64,000 nt of DNA from Muribaculaceae bacterium (GTDB lineage: Bacteria > Bacteroidota > Bacteroidia > Bacteroidales > Muribaculaceae), in contig VSPE01000006.1 of the NCBI GenBank assembly GCA_009775225.1, positions 13,640 to 77,639 of the forward strand, read 5' to 3'. Below, in pieces: positions 1 through 9,013 of the stretch; position 1 is the first letter of the stretch, and the number at the start of each line of letters is the position of its first letter. The position numbers were made by a program, and so were the translations under genes. Below the pieces are notes generated by a model. The model ran no database searches and had not been told where the DNA came from. It was given only the letters and a program-made list of their open reading frames with translations.

Positions 1-337
1 GGGTAACCCAGTGGAACACAAGGGTGGATGCGGTGTCGCATATCGCGGTGGTATAGCCACGGTAAACAGCAGTGGCGGGCGTCACTTCAGGAGTCTCGCC
101 CTGAGCACCGAGGTATGTTATAGTCCAGGGCGTAAGATTGTCGCCGGGTGCTACGAGCTCGCGGGAGCCGTTATGCGTCATTGAAAGGATGTCGAAACGC
201 TTGCCGGCATCGAAAGTCACCGAGGTATGGCTGTTGGCAAGAGTGACACTGCCGTCGGCTGTCTTTACGGTAGTCTGCGCCTGCGATACTAGCGCGGCGA
301 TTGTCAGTAATGATATCGAAAGGATATGCTTCATCAT
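1..337 (-). CDS. Secreted protein of unknown function, N-terminal part only (third gene of the SusC/SusD locus)
   Basis: The frame runs off the left edge, so only about 112 N-terminal codons are visible. It begins with two consecutive ATG codons (at 337 and 334), and either could be the start. Residues 1-20 form a short basic-hydrophobic signal peptide ending near SQAQ, so the protein is exported. The rest is beta-rich (TVKTADGSVTLANS, VTFDAGKRFDIL), which would suit an N-terminal beta-sandwich of a carbohydrate-active enzyme, but I do not recognise the family. It lies downstream of susC and susD on the same strand, separated from susD by about 160 bp that contain a GC-rich hairpin. Position alone suggests a role in handling the glycan taken up by this locus. 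The function is inferred from context, not seen. Confidence 0.6.
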   Translation of the reverse strand, partial: MMKHILSISLLTIAALVSQAQTTVKTADGSVTLANSHTSVTFDAGKRFDILSMTHNGSRELVAPGDNLTPWTITYLGAQGETPEVTPATAVYRGYTTAICDTASTLVFHWVT

Positions 338-394
338 ATTGCTCGGTGACTGTTTACGTGTTCTTGTCGGAGAGATTATTTTAGAAAGAGATGC

Positions 395-419
395 AGCCGG
401 GGAGCCGGGCACCCCGGCT
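395..419 (-). terminator. GC-rich hairpin between susD and the downstream gene
   Basis: An 8-bp perfect stem (AGCCGGGG / CCCCGGCT) encloses a 9-nt loop in the gap after susD. On the minus strand it is followed by a pyrimidine-rich stretch but no long U-tract. It could be an attenuator that lowers expression of the third gene relative to susCD, or an RNA-stabilising stem. It is not a textbook terminator. Confidence 0.4.
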
Positions 420-495
420 ACATCAGTGTGACGTTGTTTACTAATCGGATTTGCGAATTAAAACTATGATTTTTCAGTTAATAATCGGCTTAAAC

Positions 496-2301
496 TTAAT
501 AGCCTTCCGCAAGGTGGAAATTAGGGTTCTTGTCAAGCTCGGCACGGGGGATAGGCCACCACATGAAGCACGGCTTCCAAAAACGTTTTGCATCGCGGAA
601 AGTGTACTTATCGGCTACATCTGTATAGTCGGGTACGTCGTTGATGTCATGGCGAGCATCCTTTTTAAAGTTTGGCAAATCATCTCTGGTAAGGCCTTCG
701 TAACGAATTTCAGGAACAGGCTGACCATAGATGGGACCGGCGTTGAGGATGTCGCCAATCTGCCAGCGGCGGAAGTCGGTAAGCAGCAGACCTTCCATAC
801 CGAATTCGGCTTTGCGTTCGCGGCGCACAATCTGACGCATTTTATCTTTAGATGTTGTACGGGTGGGGTCTACAACCTCAATCTTAGGCATGTTCACACG
901 GGCACGCACTTCGTTTATAGCGGCCGCAACCGTGGGGTCGGAGAACTTATCCAACTCAATCATAGCCTCTGCATAGGTATTATAAGCCTCAGCCACTCGC
1001 ATCACAATAAGGTCCATTGCACAGGCAGCACCGATAAACTCGGTCATGTCTTTATTATACTTGTTCCAAATAACACCGACACCGGGGTCCGATATAGCAG
1101 AGTGCGATGTGAATGTATCCATGTTAGTCCAAGAGTACCATGTACCCTTTTTGGGAGGAGTGGGCTTGGGGAACTGCATGCAGGTGGGGTCGTAGATGTT
1201 GATGCGTACGGCTTTCTTGCCATTGTCGTACCAAAATTCTTGACCGTGCATAAGAAGAGTTTCTTCCATACGGGGATCGCGGTTCATATAGGGCTTGGTG
1301 GGGTCGTACAGGTCGGACTCATCGATACGCTTGCCGTCAGTGCACTCGTATATCACGGCGAGGAGAGGAGAGGCGAAACGCACAGTCGAGCCACCGGCGG
1401 TGAGAAGTGCGTGACCTAAACGCAGGTTGGTGAGAAGGTTCTGCGAGCCGTAGGCATAGTTGAAGGCCCAAAGAATTTCTTTCTGCACATCGGCTTTGGA
1501 TTGGCCTTCAGTGGTGAAGAGGTCTCCGTAATTCTGAGCCAGGCCGCCTTCATCCATTACATACTTGGCATACTTTGCCGCGATTTCGAAGTATTCATTA
1601 GCCTTGTCGTTGAAGTTGTGGCTACCGGCAAGCATGGCATATCGCGCTACGAGGAGACTGAGCATACCATTGCCCACACGGCCCTTCTGCTCGGGGTAGA
1701 AAGGCAGGATTTTAGCATCGGCCAGCTTTGAAAGCTCTGTTATGAAATACTGGGCTATCTCCTGCTTGTCGGTAAGAGGCATAGTGGCATCGTCGGGTGT
1801 TGCCGCACGGGTAAGCAGGGGCAGGTCGCCGAAAGCCTGAAGCAGGTTGTAGTAGGCATATCCTCGCAGAGCATATGTCTCGGCAAGGCGACGCAGATAT
1901 GTGTCGGAGGGGCCATTGCCTTCAATCAGCGCGTTGAAATCGATTGCAGCGCCTGATATGCAGTTATTGGCACGGCCAACGGCTGCAAAGTGACCGTTCC
2001 AATACGAAGCCACGTAGGACTGGTCTGGCGTAAGGCCGGGGCCGGCGCTGATTGTGTTGTTCTCCTCGTTCTGGAGGCCGTAGGGGCAATATACATCTTG
2101 CATCTGCGGCGCAGCGACGCCCCAGTTCTGGTCATAGATAAGCTGACGGTAAACGGCAGTGAGACCTTCGTTGAGACCGGCCTCCGACTTATAGAAGCCG
2201 TCGGAGTCGTATGCCGAGCTTTTCTTGTCGAGGAAGTCGGAACAAGAACTTGCCAATAGCGCGGCAGCTGCCAGTATGGCTGTATATATAGTCTTTTTCA
2301 T
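496..2301 (-). CDS. susD: SusD/RagB-family surface glycan-binding lipoprotein
   Basis: This 601-residue protein is the surface lipoprotein partner of the TonB-dependent transporter encoded 20 bp upstream. It would cap the SusC barrel and bind an oligosaccharide or glycan. A lipoprotein signal peptide ends at SSC (Cys20), followed by the SusD-type N-terminus SDFLDKKSSAYDSDGFYKSE. Length and helical TPR-like composition fit the RagB/SusD family (usually 500-650 residues). The C-terminal part has the usual features, including RRERKAEFGMEG and a W-rich end (FMWWPIPRAELDKNPN). The substrate cannot be told from sequence, because no complete glycoside hydrolase is linked within the window. The start is fixed by the signal peptide. 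Regulation is probably at the susC promoter. Confidence 0.95.
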   Translation of the reverse strand: MKKTIYTAILAAAALLASSCSDFLDKKSSAYDSDGFYKSEAGLNEGLTAVYRQLIYDQNWGVAAPQMQDVYCPYGLQNEENNTISAGPGLTPDQSYVASYWNGHFAAVGRANNCISGAAIDFNALIEGNGPSDTYLRRLAETYALRGYAYYNLLQAFGDLPLLTRAATPDDATMPLTDKQEIAQYFITELSKLADAKILPFYPEQKGRVGNGMLSLLVARYAMLAGSHNFNDKANEYFEIAAKYAKYVMDEGGLAQNYGDLFTTEGQSKADVQKEILWAFNYAYGSQNLLTNLRLGHALLTAGGSTVRFASPLLAVIYECTDGKRIDESDLYDPTKPYMNRDPRMEETLLMHGQEFWYDNGKKAVRINIYDPTCMQFPKPTPPKKGTWYSWTNMDTFTSHSAISDPGVGVIWNKYNKDMTEFIGAACAMDLIVMRVAEAYNTYAEAMIELDKFSDPTVAAAINEVRARVNMPKIEVVDPTRTTSKDKMRQIVRRERKAEFGMEGLLLTDFRRWQIGDILNAGPIYGQPVPEIRYEGLTRDDLPNFKKDARHDINDVPDYTDVADKYTFRDAKRFWKPCFMWWPIPRAELDKNPNFHLAEGY

Positions 2302-2321
2302 TAGTTCAAATAGCTGTAGTT

Positions 2322-5300
2322 TTAGAAGTCAAGTTGAATACCGACATTGAAAGTACGGTTGATGGGGTAACATGTTGCACCGCCTGTCTGCTCGGGGTCG
2401 AAGCCCTTGTAGAAGTTGTCTTTAGCACGAGCGGTAAAGAGGTTCTGAGCGGAGCCGTAGATACGCAGACGCTCGATGTAAGCCTTGGTTGTCCACTTCT
2501 TGGGGAAGGTATAGCCGAGGACGAGGTTCTTGAGGCGAAGGTAAGCGCCGCTACGCACCCAGAACGACGAGAACATATTGTTCGAAAGCGAAGCATTGGG
2601 GTCGTTGAGGAGCAAGGGGTAATCGGCGTTGGGATTGTCTTCAGTCCAGGTGTTGCCAAGCTGATGTCGGTAGATAGTAGAACCGCCTACAAGAGGACGT
2701 GCGCCACCACCGGTGTAAGCCACGTCGCGCTGGCCAATGCCCTGGAAGAGGATACTTAGGTCGATACCTCTCCACTCGCCGCCGAGAGTAAGACCAAACT
2801 CAAAGTGGGGACGGGGGTCGCCGATAAGAGTGCGGTCGTCGCCGTTGATTACGCCGTCGCCGTTGAGGTCTTTGTACTTAATCCAGCCGGGCTGCACGAG
2901 GCTTCGCTCTCCATAGACAGCATGCACATACGAACCGTCGGGGTTGGTGGCATTGATTTCGTCGTAGCTCTGGAAGTAACCATCGGCCACATAGCCTGCG
3001 AACTGGCTGTATGCTTCACCCTGAAGAGTCCAGCGGTTGCCGCTGGTATAGTTGGCGCCATAAAGCTTGGTAACTTTGTTGCGCACGTCGGAGAGGTTGA
3101 AGCGGGCATAGTAGTTGAAGTCTGCAATGCGGTCGTTCCACTCAAGAGAGAGTTCCCAACCACGGTTCTCCATGTCGCCTGCATTCTTCATGGGAGCAGA
3201 CATTGCAAGGAAGCCGGGCAAGGGGAATGTCTGGAGCATATCGGTGACACGACGGTAGTACCAGTCGAAGGTACCGGAAAGGCGGTTGTTGAACAGACCG
3301 AAGTCGATACCTACGTCGACTTGCTGTGATTTCTCCCATCCGATTGCCGCATTCGAGAGAGCAGCCTGAGCAGCACCTGTCACGAAAGTCTCATCGAAGT
3401 AGTAGCCATAAGCCGGGCCGGCTGTAACCACCGAAGCAAAGGGGAAGTTGCTGTTTGAAGGCTGGTTGCCAAGCTCACCATACGAAGCACGGAGCTTAAG
3501 GTTATTGAGCACAGTCTGAGTTTCTTTGAGGAAGCTTTCCTCCGAGATACGCCAGCCTGCCGAAACCGAGGGGAAGAAGCCCCAGCGCTTGTCGGCTTTA
3601 TAACGCGAGGTGCCGTCGTAGCGACCGTTAACCTCAAGAAGATAGCGGTCGTTAAATGTGTAGTTGATACGGAATATATATGAAAGCATGGCGTATGTGG
3701 TGCGATACGAGCTGTTGGTTGCTGTCGCTGCATCACCGTTTACGAGGTCTTCATAGCCGTCGTAGTTGAAGGTATTGCGATAACCTTCGAGGCTGTGGGT
3801 ATTGTAATCTTCACTTTGGAAACCTACCATGGCCTTGATATAGTTCTTGCCGAAAGTGTTTTCGTAGGTTGCCATTGCGTTGTACTGCACATAGTCGGCC
3901 GAGCTGCGGTTTTCGCGTACAGCGACCTTCTTGACGTCATAGGGTTTCTTGAGAACGCCGCCTTCATACTGGGAATACTGATTGGCGAAAGTATAGGTAC
4001 GACCGTCGTTGCGCTTCCAGTTCCAAGAACCTTGTATAGTGAGCCCCTTGACGGGAGTGATTACGATGTTGCCCTTGGCATTATATTCAGGAGCCCAGCT
4101 CTTGGAATAACCGCCGGCGTTTATGGCTGCGATAGGGTTGTTACCAACACCGTTGCCATAACCCCAGTTGAGTTCGCCAGTCTCAACGTTGAGGTCGTAG
4201 GCGCCAAAAGTCGGGAGAAGCGTCAGGGCATATCCGATAAGTTCGTTTGCACCACCGATGGGATTACGCACCTCAGCCTGACGGACAGCCGCATCGACAC
4301 CGATGCGAACCCAGCTGTTGATTTTCATATCGGTGTTGACACGCAGGTTATAGCGCTTGAACTCATTGTTGGGCACCATACCCTCCTGTTCGTAGTACCC
4401 GGCACCGGCATATATGCTGAGAAAATCGGTACCACCGCTCACGCCCACAGAGTAGTTCTGCGACATTGCGTGCTTCTTCATGATGAGGTCTTTCCAATTG
4501 GTGTCGTAGCGACCGCTGAGATTGGCACCTTCGGTAAGATACTTGTTGATAAGCTCGGTATTCTGCTCTCCAATACCTGCATTGACGTTTGCGATGTCGA
4601 TTGCCTGAAGATACTCAACAGCGTTTACAGGATCTGGCATTTCGGTAGGCATACTCCAACCTACATAGCCGTTGAAAGAGACTTTGGGTTTACCTTGCGA
4701 ACCACGCTTGGTGGTAACAAGAATAACGCCATTAGAGGCGCGAGAACCGTAGATAGATGCAGAAGCGGCGTCTTTGAGAACCGAAATGGACTCTACATTA
4801 GCAAGGTCGATACGGTTCATATCGCCCTCGACACCGTCAATGAGTACCAATGGGCTCGTGCTTGAGTTGAGAGAGCCGACACCACGTATTTGCAGCGAAG
4901 CGGCATCACCACCGGGAGCACCAGAACCTTGAGCGCCATATACGCCGGGGACAATGCCGACAAGAACGTTTGCGCCATTAGAGGTATTGGCACGTAGAAT
5001 TTGGTTTGAGTTCACACTCTGCACAGCACCTGTAAGGTTCACTTTTTTCTGAGTACCGTAGCCCACAACCACAACGTCGTCGAGCGCATTGGTGTTTTCT
5101 TTAAGCACTATGTTAAGCTTGGTAGCACCTGAAACTTTCTTCTTCTGTGCTTCCATGCCCACATAAGAAAACTCAAGAGTGCCGGGAGCCTGCATTACGA
5201 TTGAAAACTGGCCGTTGAAATCGGTTGATACACCGGTGTTGCTCTTTTCAGCTTTTACGGAAACACCGATTAGGGGCTCGCCCGTCTCGTCAGTAACCGT

Positions 5301-5399
5301 ACCGGATACATTGAAAGGCGCAGCCCATGCACAGATGCCGTGCAGAACCAAAGCGGCCGTCAATAGCAATAGTCGGAAATGTTGTGAAAATTTTCCCAT
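2322..5399 (-). CDS. susC: SusC/RagA-family TonB-linked outer membrane transporter
   Basis: This 1025-residue protein is an outer-membrane beta-barrel that imports glycan fragments using TonB energy. Domains in order: signal peptide (1-26, ending ICAWA), a carboxypeptidase-D-like regulatory domain (about 28-100, starting FNVSGTVTDETGEPLIG), a TonB-box-like segment DDVVVVGYGTQKK, a plug domain with LVLIDGVEGD and SISVLKDAASASIYGSRA, then the barrel ending in NVGIQLDF with a terminal aromatic residue. Length is typical of the SusC clade. It is the first gene of a leftward unit with susD 20 bp downstream. No Bacteroidetes-type promoter was found on the minus strand upstream, which fits a regulator-dependent promoter. 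No sensor or sigma factor for this locus is adjacent; the hybrid regulator at 57497 is distant. Confidence 0.96.
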   Translation of the reverse strand: MGKFSQHFRLLLLTAALVLHGICAWAAPFNVSGTVTDETGEPLIGVSVKAEKSNTGVSTDFNGQFSIVMQAPGTLEFSYVGMEAQKKKVSGATKLNIVLKENTNALDDVVVVGYGTQKKVNLTGAVQSVNSNQILRANTSNGANVLVGIVPGVYGAQGSGAPGGDAASLQIRGVGSLNSSTSPLVLIDGVEGDMNRIDLANVESISVLKDAASASIYGSRASNGVILVTTKRGSQGKPKVSFNGYVGWSMPTEMPDPVNAVEYLQAIDIANVNAGIGEQNTELINKYLTEGANLSGRYDTNWKDLIMKKHAMSQNYSVGVSGGTDFLSIYAGAGYYEQEGMVPNNEFKRYNLRVNTDMKINSWVRIGVDAAVRQAEVRNPIGGANELIGYALTLLPTFGAYDLNVETGELNWGYGNGVGNNPIAAINAGGYSKSWAPEYNAKGNIVITPVKGLTIQGSWNWKRNDGRTYTFANQYSQYEGGVLKKPYDVKKVAVRENRSSADYVQYNAMATYENTFGKNYIKAMVGFQSEDYNTHSLEGYRNTFNYDGYEDLVNGDAATATNSSYRTTYAMLSYIFRINYTFNDRYLLEVNGRYDGTSRYKADKRWGFFPSVSAGWRISEESFLKETQTVLNNLKLRASYGELGNQPSNSNFPFASVVTAGPAYGYYFDETFVTGAAQAALSNAAIGWEKSQQVDVGIDFGLFNNRLSGTFDWYYRRVTDMLQTFPLPGFLAMSAPMKNAGDMENRGWELSLEWNDRIADFNYYARFNLSDVRNKVTKLYGANYTSGNRWTLQGEAYSQFAGYVADGYFQSYDEINATNPDGSYVHAVYGERSLVQPGWIKYKDLNGDGVINGDDRTLIGDPRPHFEFGLTLGGEWRGIDLSILFQGIGQRDVAYTGGGARPLVGGSTIYRHQLGNTWTEDNPNADYPLLLNDPNASLSNNMFSSFWVRSGAYLRLKNLVLGYTFPKKWTTKAYIERLRIYGSAQNLFTARAKDNFYKGFDPEQTGGATCYPINRTFNVGIQLDF

Positions 5400-6013
5400 T
5401 ATTACAGGTATTAGTATTGTTTGATTAGATTTGATTAGTTGTGTTATAGCTTGGTGTTATTGATTAGTCAATTTCATGTGCCTTACACCTTTGAAAAGAT
5501 GCGTATTTGCCGGCTTGTTATTAAGAGTTATATTTCTATAGATAAAAAGGGATTTAAGGCATTGATAATATCGCCCCTTAAAAAGCTTATACATAATCTA
5601 TTACTTAAATTTCAGATATAGTTTGTGCATAGTTTTCTCAGTTTGACGCCACTAAGTTAGCACCTTTTTCGAAACAACGTGCCATTTTTTACAATATTTA
5701 ACTATTAATTTTGAATAAATGCAAACTCATCAAAAACTCTACAATTTTAGCGCCACGCTTTTTAAAAATTTTTAAAAATAAAAAATTCTTTAAACAACAC
5801 CCGGAGAGTTAACATTTATAACCGGCACGTCGCACCGGCAATACCACTCTATTACTCAATATATTACAGCACCCAAAACTTATTCGCGAGCAGTTTGTTT
5901 ACTAAATATAGTTGGAAAGTTGGTATTTTTTGTTAATTTTGCGAGCATAACATACCGAAATTCCGCTTAAGAGCGTAAAATTTATTTGTCTAACTCACAT
6001 AATACTGAACAAA
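5400..6013. other. AT-rich intergenic region between susC and the winged-helix gene
   Basis: About 610 bp without a convincing gene. It is much more AT-rich than the flanking genes and carries A/T runs near 5690-5800. It should hold the leftward susC promoter, but no strict minus-strand copy of TAnnTTTG was found. The rightward promoter near 5912-5941 serves the small gene at 6014. A GC-rich patch (CCGGCACGTCGCACCGG, around 5822-5838) interrupts the AT-rich stretch; its role is unknown. Confidence 0.5.
5912..5941 (+). promoter_or_regulatory. Bacteroidetes-type promoter for the winged-helix gene
   Basis: A -7 element TAATTTTG at 5934-5941 matches TAnnTTTG exactly. A -33-like TTGG at 5912-5915 lies at about the expected spacing. 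The start codon is about 72 bp downstream. Confidence 0.65.
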
Positions 6014-6229
6014 ATGAACACAGAAGTAATCGGCACTTATGCCGGCACCGTATGGGTTGCTCTCAATGACGCCGAGGCCTTGGGCGTGAAACAGCTGAAG
6101 AAAATCACCAAACTCAAAGATAAGGAAGTATACGCCGCTCTCGGCTGGCTCGCCCGCGAAGGAAAAATCAACATCACCACCGACCCCGAAGACGAAAAAG
6201 AGCTTCTTCTCACCCTCGTGGCTGAATAA
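6014..6229 (+). CDS. Small winged helix-turn-helix protein (DUF2582 family)
   Basis: A 71-residue protein consisting of one winged-helix domain: TVWVALNDAEALGVKQLKK, then LKDKEVYAALGWLAREGK (recognition-helix region), then the wing INITTDPEDEKE. It matches my memory of the DUF2582 family, common and conserved in Bacteroidales, with no well-established role. The fold suggests nucleic-acid binding or protein contacts. The C-terminus is acidic. It is monocistronic, flanked by a recognisable promoter and a strong terminator, and convergent with the epimerase operon. There is no signal peptide, so it is cytoplasmic. Confidence 0.85.
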   Translation: MNTEVIGTYAGTVWVALNDAEALGVKQLKKITKLKDKEVYAALGWLAREGKINITTDPEDEKELLLTLVAE

Positions 6230-6252
6230 GAAACTCAACAATAACTATAATA

Positions 6253-6284
6253 CAAGCCCCGCGACTCCGATGCCGCGGGGCTTG
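6253..6284. terminator. Bidirectional terminator between convergent genes
   Basis: An 11-bp perfect stem (CAAGCCCCGCG / CGCGGGGCTTG) encloses a 10-nt loop between the stop codons of the winged-helix gene (rightward) and the epimerase gene (leftward). The arms start and end with A/T, and T-rich DNA follows on the minus side, so it can serve both directions. Confidence 0.8.
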
Positions 6285-6309
6285 CTATATATAATCAGTG
6301 TCAGAAAAG

Positions 6310-7500
6310 TCACAGGCTCTTGCCTTCGGCCTTTATGGCCTCAAGGGTGCGCCATACTTGGTAGAGACCGCGCGGAACGTGGAAACAGCCCTTCCATTTG
6401 CCGCCCTTGAGGGGCAGCAGCACTTCGCCGCGGCGATTGAGGTAACCGAACCACTCTGGGTGCTCGGCATCCTTGAAGTGAGTCCACACATAGTCGTGCA
6501 CGCGCTCGAACCATTCGAGGCAGCGCTTGTCGCCGGTGAGGCGATAGCCTTTTATCATGGAAATGAGCGTCTCGATATGCACCCACCAGAGTTTCTGGTC
6601 CCACTCAAGTTCCTGCGGGGGACAGCCCTTTAAATCCATAAAATAATATATGCCGCCGAACTCTTTATCCCAGCCGTATTCGGCCATGCGTATGGCTGTA
6701 TCCTTGGCCATTTCGATGAGTTCGGGACGGCCGAGCTTCTCGCCCAAATCCATGATGAACCACATAGCCTCGATTGCGTGGCCGGGGTTCATGTGACGAC
6801 CCTCGAAGCAGTCGCAGAGGGTGCCGTCGGAGAGCACGTTCTCCATAACGAGTCCGCCAAGCTCAGGACGGATAAATACGTCACACACTTCGTGAAGGAA
6901 GTCGTCGGTAGTGCGCTTGAAAGCATTTTCGTCGAGGAGGTGCTGTATTTCGAGCGAAAGATTGCACAAAATCATCGGCAGGGCGAAGTTCTTGAGATTG
7001 CGCGTCCCGGGGTGGAGCTTGTTCCACTTGCCCTTGGGATTGTCGCGGCGCTCCAGTACCTTATTCCATGCTTTGAGTGCTATTTCCTCGTATTCCTTGC
7101 TGCCGGTGGCCTTTGCCAGCTGGCCGAAAGCCATTGTGGCGAAGGTGTTGGAGAAGATATTGTAAGGCTCGACCAGAGGCTCGCCCTCGCGGGTGGTGGA
7201 AAAATAGAAGTTGTAGTTGCCGTCGTGACCGTGCTTTTTAAGGAACTCGGCACCTTTCACAGCGGCGTCGAGCCACTCCTTACGGGGAGCAACTTTGTTG
7301 TAAAGCATGGCAAACATCCACACTTCGCGGCCCTGAAGCCATATAAACTTGTCGGTGTCGAAGACCTTGCCCTCGCGGTCGAGGCAGGTAAAATAACCAC
7401 CGTATTCTTTATCGATTGAGTTTTCGAGCCAGAAAGGCAGTACGCTGTCGAAAAGCTCGCTGCGGTATTGCTCGATAAGGCCGTCAAGATTTTGTATCAT
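6310..7500 (-). CDS. AGE-family sugar 2-epimerase (N-acylglucosamine / cellobiose 2-epimerase type)
   Basis: A 396-residue (alpha/alpha)6-barrel epimerase of the N-acylglucosamine 2-epimerase superfamily, whose members interconvert C2 epimers of GlcNAc/ManNAc or of the reducing end of disaccharides. Residues matching the family's active site are visible: Arg58 (WLQGREVW), His241 (NPGHAIEAMW), His308 (WWVHIET) and His374 (GCFHVPRG). Length is normal. No signal peptide is present, so it acts in the cytoplasm. It is the last gene of a leftward operon with a sugar porter 39 bp upstream, so it probably processes the imported sugar. Substrate is uncertain: no sialic-acid lyase, GH130 phosphorylase or mannanase is adjacent to decide between ManNAc and beta-linked disaccharides. 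Confidence 0.88.
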   Translation of the reverse strand: MIQNLDGLIEQYRSELFDSVLPFWLENSIDKEYGGYFTCLDREGKVFDTDKFIWLQGREVWMFAMLYNKVAPRKEWLDAAVKGAEFLKKHGHDGNYNFYFSTTREGEPLVEPYNIFSNTFATMAFGQLAKATGSKEYEEIALKAWNKVLERRDNPKGKWNKLHPGTRNLKNFALPMILCNLSLEIQHLLDENAFKRTTDDFLHEVCDVFIRPELGGLVMENVLSDGTLCDCFEGRHMNPGHAIEAMWFIMDLGEKLGRPELIEMAKDTAIRMAEYGWDKEFGGIYYFMDLKGCPPQELEWDQKLWWVHIETLISMIKGYRLTGDKRCLEWFERVHDYVWTHFKDAEHPEWFGYLNRRGEVLLPLKGGKWKGCFHVPRGLYQVWRTLEAIKAEGKSL

Positions 7501-7539
7501 TGTATGATTTTTTAGTGGATTATTATAGATTACTTGTGT

Positions 7540-8988
7540 TTATATCGAAGAAGCCCGGTCGGAAACTGCACCGGCAGCTCCACTAGGTTCCTTTTCCCAG
7601 TATTTCTCGATTTCTTCGAGGGTCTTGCCTGTGGTTTCGGGCACGGCGCGCCACATGATGAGCATATAGGGCACGCACATGGCTGCGAACAGCAGGAAGG
7701 TACCGGCCGGCATAAGGTTGGCGAGCAGCCACGGGGTGAGCTGGCCTACAAGATAGGTACCTATCCACAGAGCCAGACCGGCAACCGACATGGCGAGGGC
7801 TCGTATTTTGGTGGGATACATCTCGCTGAGAAGCACAAAAACCACAGCACAGATAGAGCCGGCGCAACACATTATATAAATAAGGAAGAATGTGAGCAAC
7901 CACAGCGACGACAGCCCGAGCGAGGCTCCGTAGGTGAAATAGCCGGCGATGAGCAGAAGAGATATTATCATGCCCGACACGCCCCAGTACACGAGCTGCT
8001 TGCGGCCTACCTTATCGATGAGCAGCAACGCGGCCACGGTGGTAAGGGTATTGACTGCTCCGACCATTACCTGATAGAAGAGTGAATCGCCGGCCGAAAG
8101 ACCTGCATCCTCGAAAATGGTGGGGCCGTAGTAAAGCACGGCGTTGACCCCCATAAACTGGCCGAGAATGGCAATAGCTGCGCCGATAAGCACAGCCACA
8201 AGGAGGTTGGGCTTCAGGAGCAGACGCCAGTCAGAACCGGCCGAGGAGGTATTGCCAAGCGAAGCTTCCACTGCCGCCATTTCGGCATCGGCCGCAGCCG
8301 ATGAGGTGAACACGCGGCCAAGAACGACACGACCGCGGCTCACGCGCCCGTGTGCAAGGAGCCAGCGCGGGCTCTCGGGGATAAAGAATATGATGAGGAA
8401 GAAGAGTACGGCGGGAAGGGTCTCCATGCCTAGCATACCACGCCATACCTCGCTCACAAATACGCGGTCGAAGATGCCGTCGGCGGCAAGCGCACCTTCG
8501 GAATAGGTGAGCAGCCCGTAGTTGACAAGATAGGCGCCCACAAAACCTATAGTCACGGCGAGCTGATAGAGCGACACCAGACGTCCGCGGTATTCGGCGG
8601 CTGCAAGCTCGGAGATATACAGCGGGCAGATAATAGAGGCCACACCGATGCCGGCGCCCCCCACGATACGCCACAGCACAAGCTCGCCGAAGGTGGCGCA
8701 GAGCGCACAGCCTATGGCCGAAGCGCTGAAGAGCACTGCCGACACTATCATGGCTTTCTTGCGGCCGAGCCAGTCGCCGAGCATACCGGCGACAGCCACG
8801 CCGCCGATAGAGCCGAGCAGCGCGCAGCCCACATACCAGCCCTGATTTATGGCATCAAGCGCGAACTGGCTGCTCACCTGCGAGATAGTCCCCGAGATGA
8901 CAGCCGTGTCATAGCCGAAAAGGAAGCCTCCCAATGCGGCTACAAAGGATATAAAGAACAGATATCCGAGGTTAATGTCTTTTTTCAT
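7540..8988 (-). CDS. MFS sugar porter, XylE-like sugar/H+ symporter
   Basis: A 482-residue, 12-helix major facilitator of the sugar-porter family in the inner membrane. Diagnostic motifs are GGFLFGYDTAVISGT in helix 1, DWLGRKKAM after helix 2, PESPRWLLAHGR before the central loop, GQFMGVNAVLYYGP in helix 7, DKVGRKQLV after helix 8, and PETTGKTLEEIEKYW at the C-terminus. Compared with XylE, the helix-7 sugar-contact Gln and Asn are present (GQF...GVN), but the preceding Gln is Gly. It sits between the DUF4434 lipoprotein gene (25 bp) and the epimerase gene (39 bp), so it likely imports the sugar released or modified in the periplasm and used by the epimerase. Specificity cannot be read from the sequence. 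Confidence 0.92.
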   Translation of the reverse strand: MKKDINLGYLFFISFVAALGGFLFGYDTAVISGTISQVSSQFALDAINQGWYVGCALLGSIGGVAVAGMLGDWLGRKKAMIVSAVLFSASAIGCALCATFGELVLWRIVGGAGIGVASIICPLYISELAAAEYRGRLVSLYQLAVTIGFVGAYLVNYGLLTYSEGALAADGIFDRVFVSEVWRGMLGMETLPAVLFFLIIFFIPESPRWLLAHGRVSRGRVVLGRVFTSSAAADAEMAAVEASLGNTSSAGSDWRLLLKPNLLVAVLIGAAIAILGQFMGVNAVLYYGPTIFEDAGLSAGDSLFYQVMVGAVNTLTTVAALLLIDKVGRKQLVYWGVSGMIISLLLIAGYFTYGASLGLSSLWLLTFFLIYIMCCAGSICAVVFVLLSEMYPTKIRALAMSVAGLALWIGTYLVGQLTPWLLANLMPAGTFLLFAAMCVPYMLIMWRAVPETTGKTLEEIEKYWEKEPSGAAGAVSDRASSI

Positions 8989-9013
8989 AAGATATACGTT
9001 TAAGCGATGCGCC

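Noticed and set aside
451..1419. 322-codon open frame opposite susD
   Set aside because: It lies fully inside the SusD coding region on the other strand and its translation has no recognisable domain or signal.
5822..5838. CCGG-flanked GC patch as a regulator site upstream of susC
   Set aside because: The arms are only 4 bp and CCGG is self-complementary, so it is not a convincing operator.
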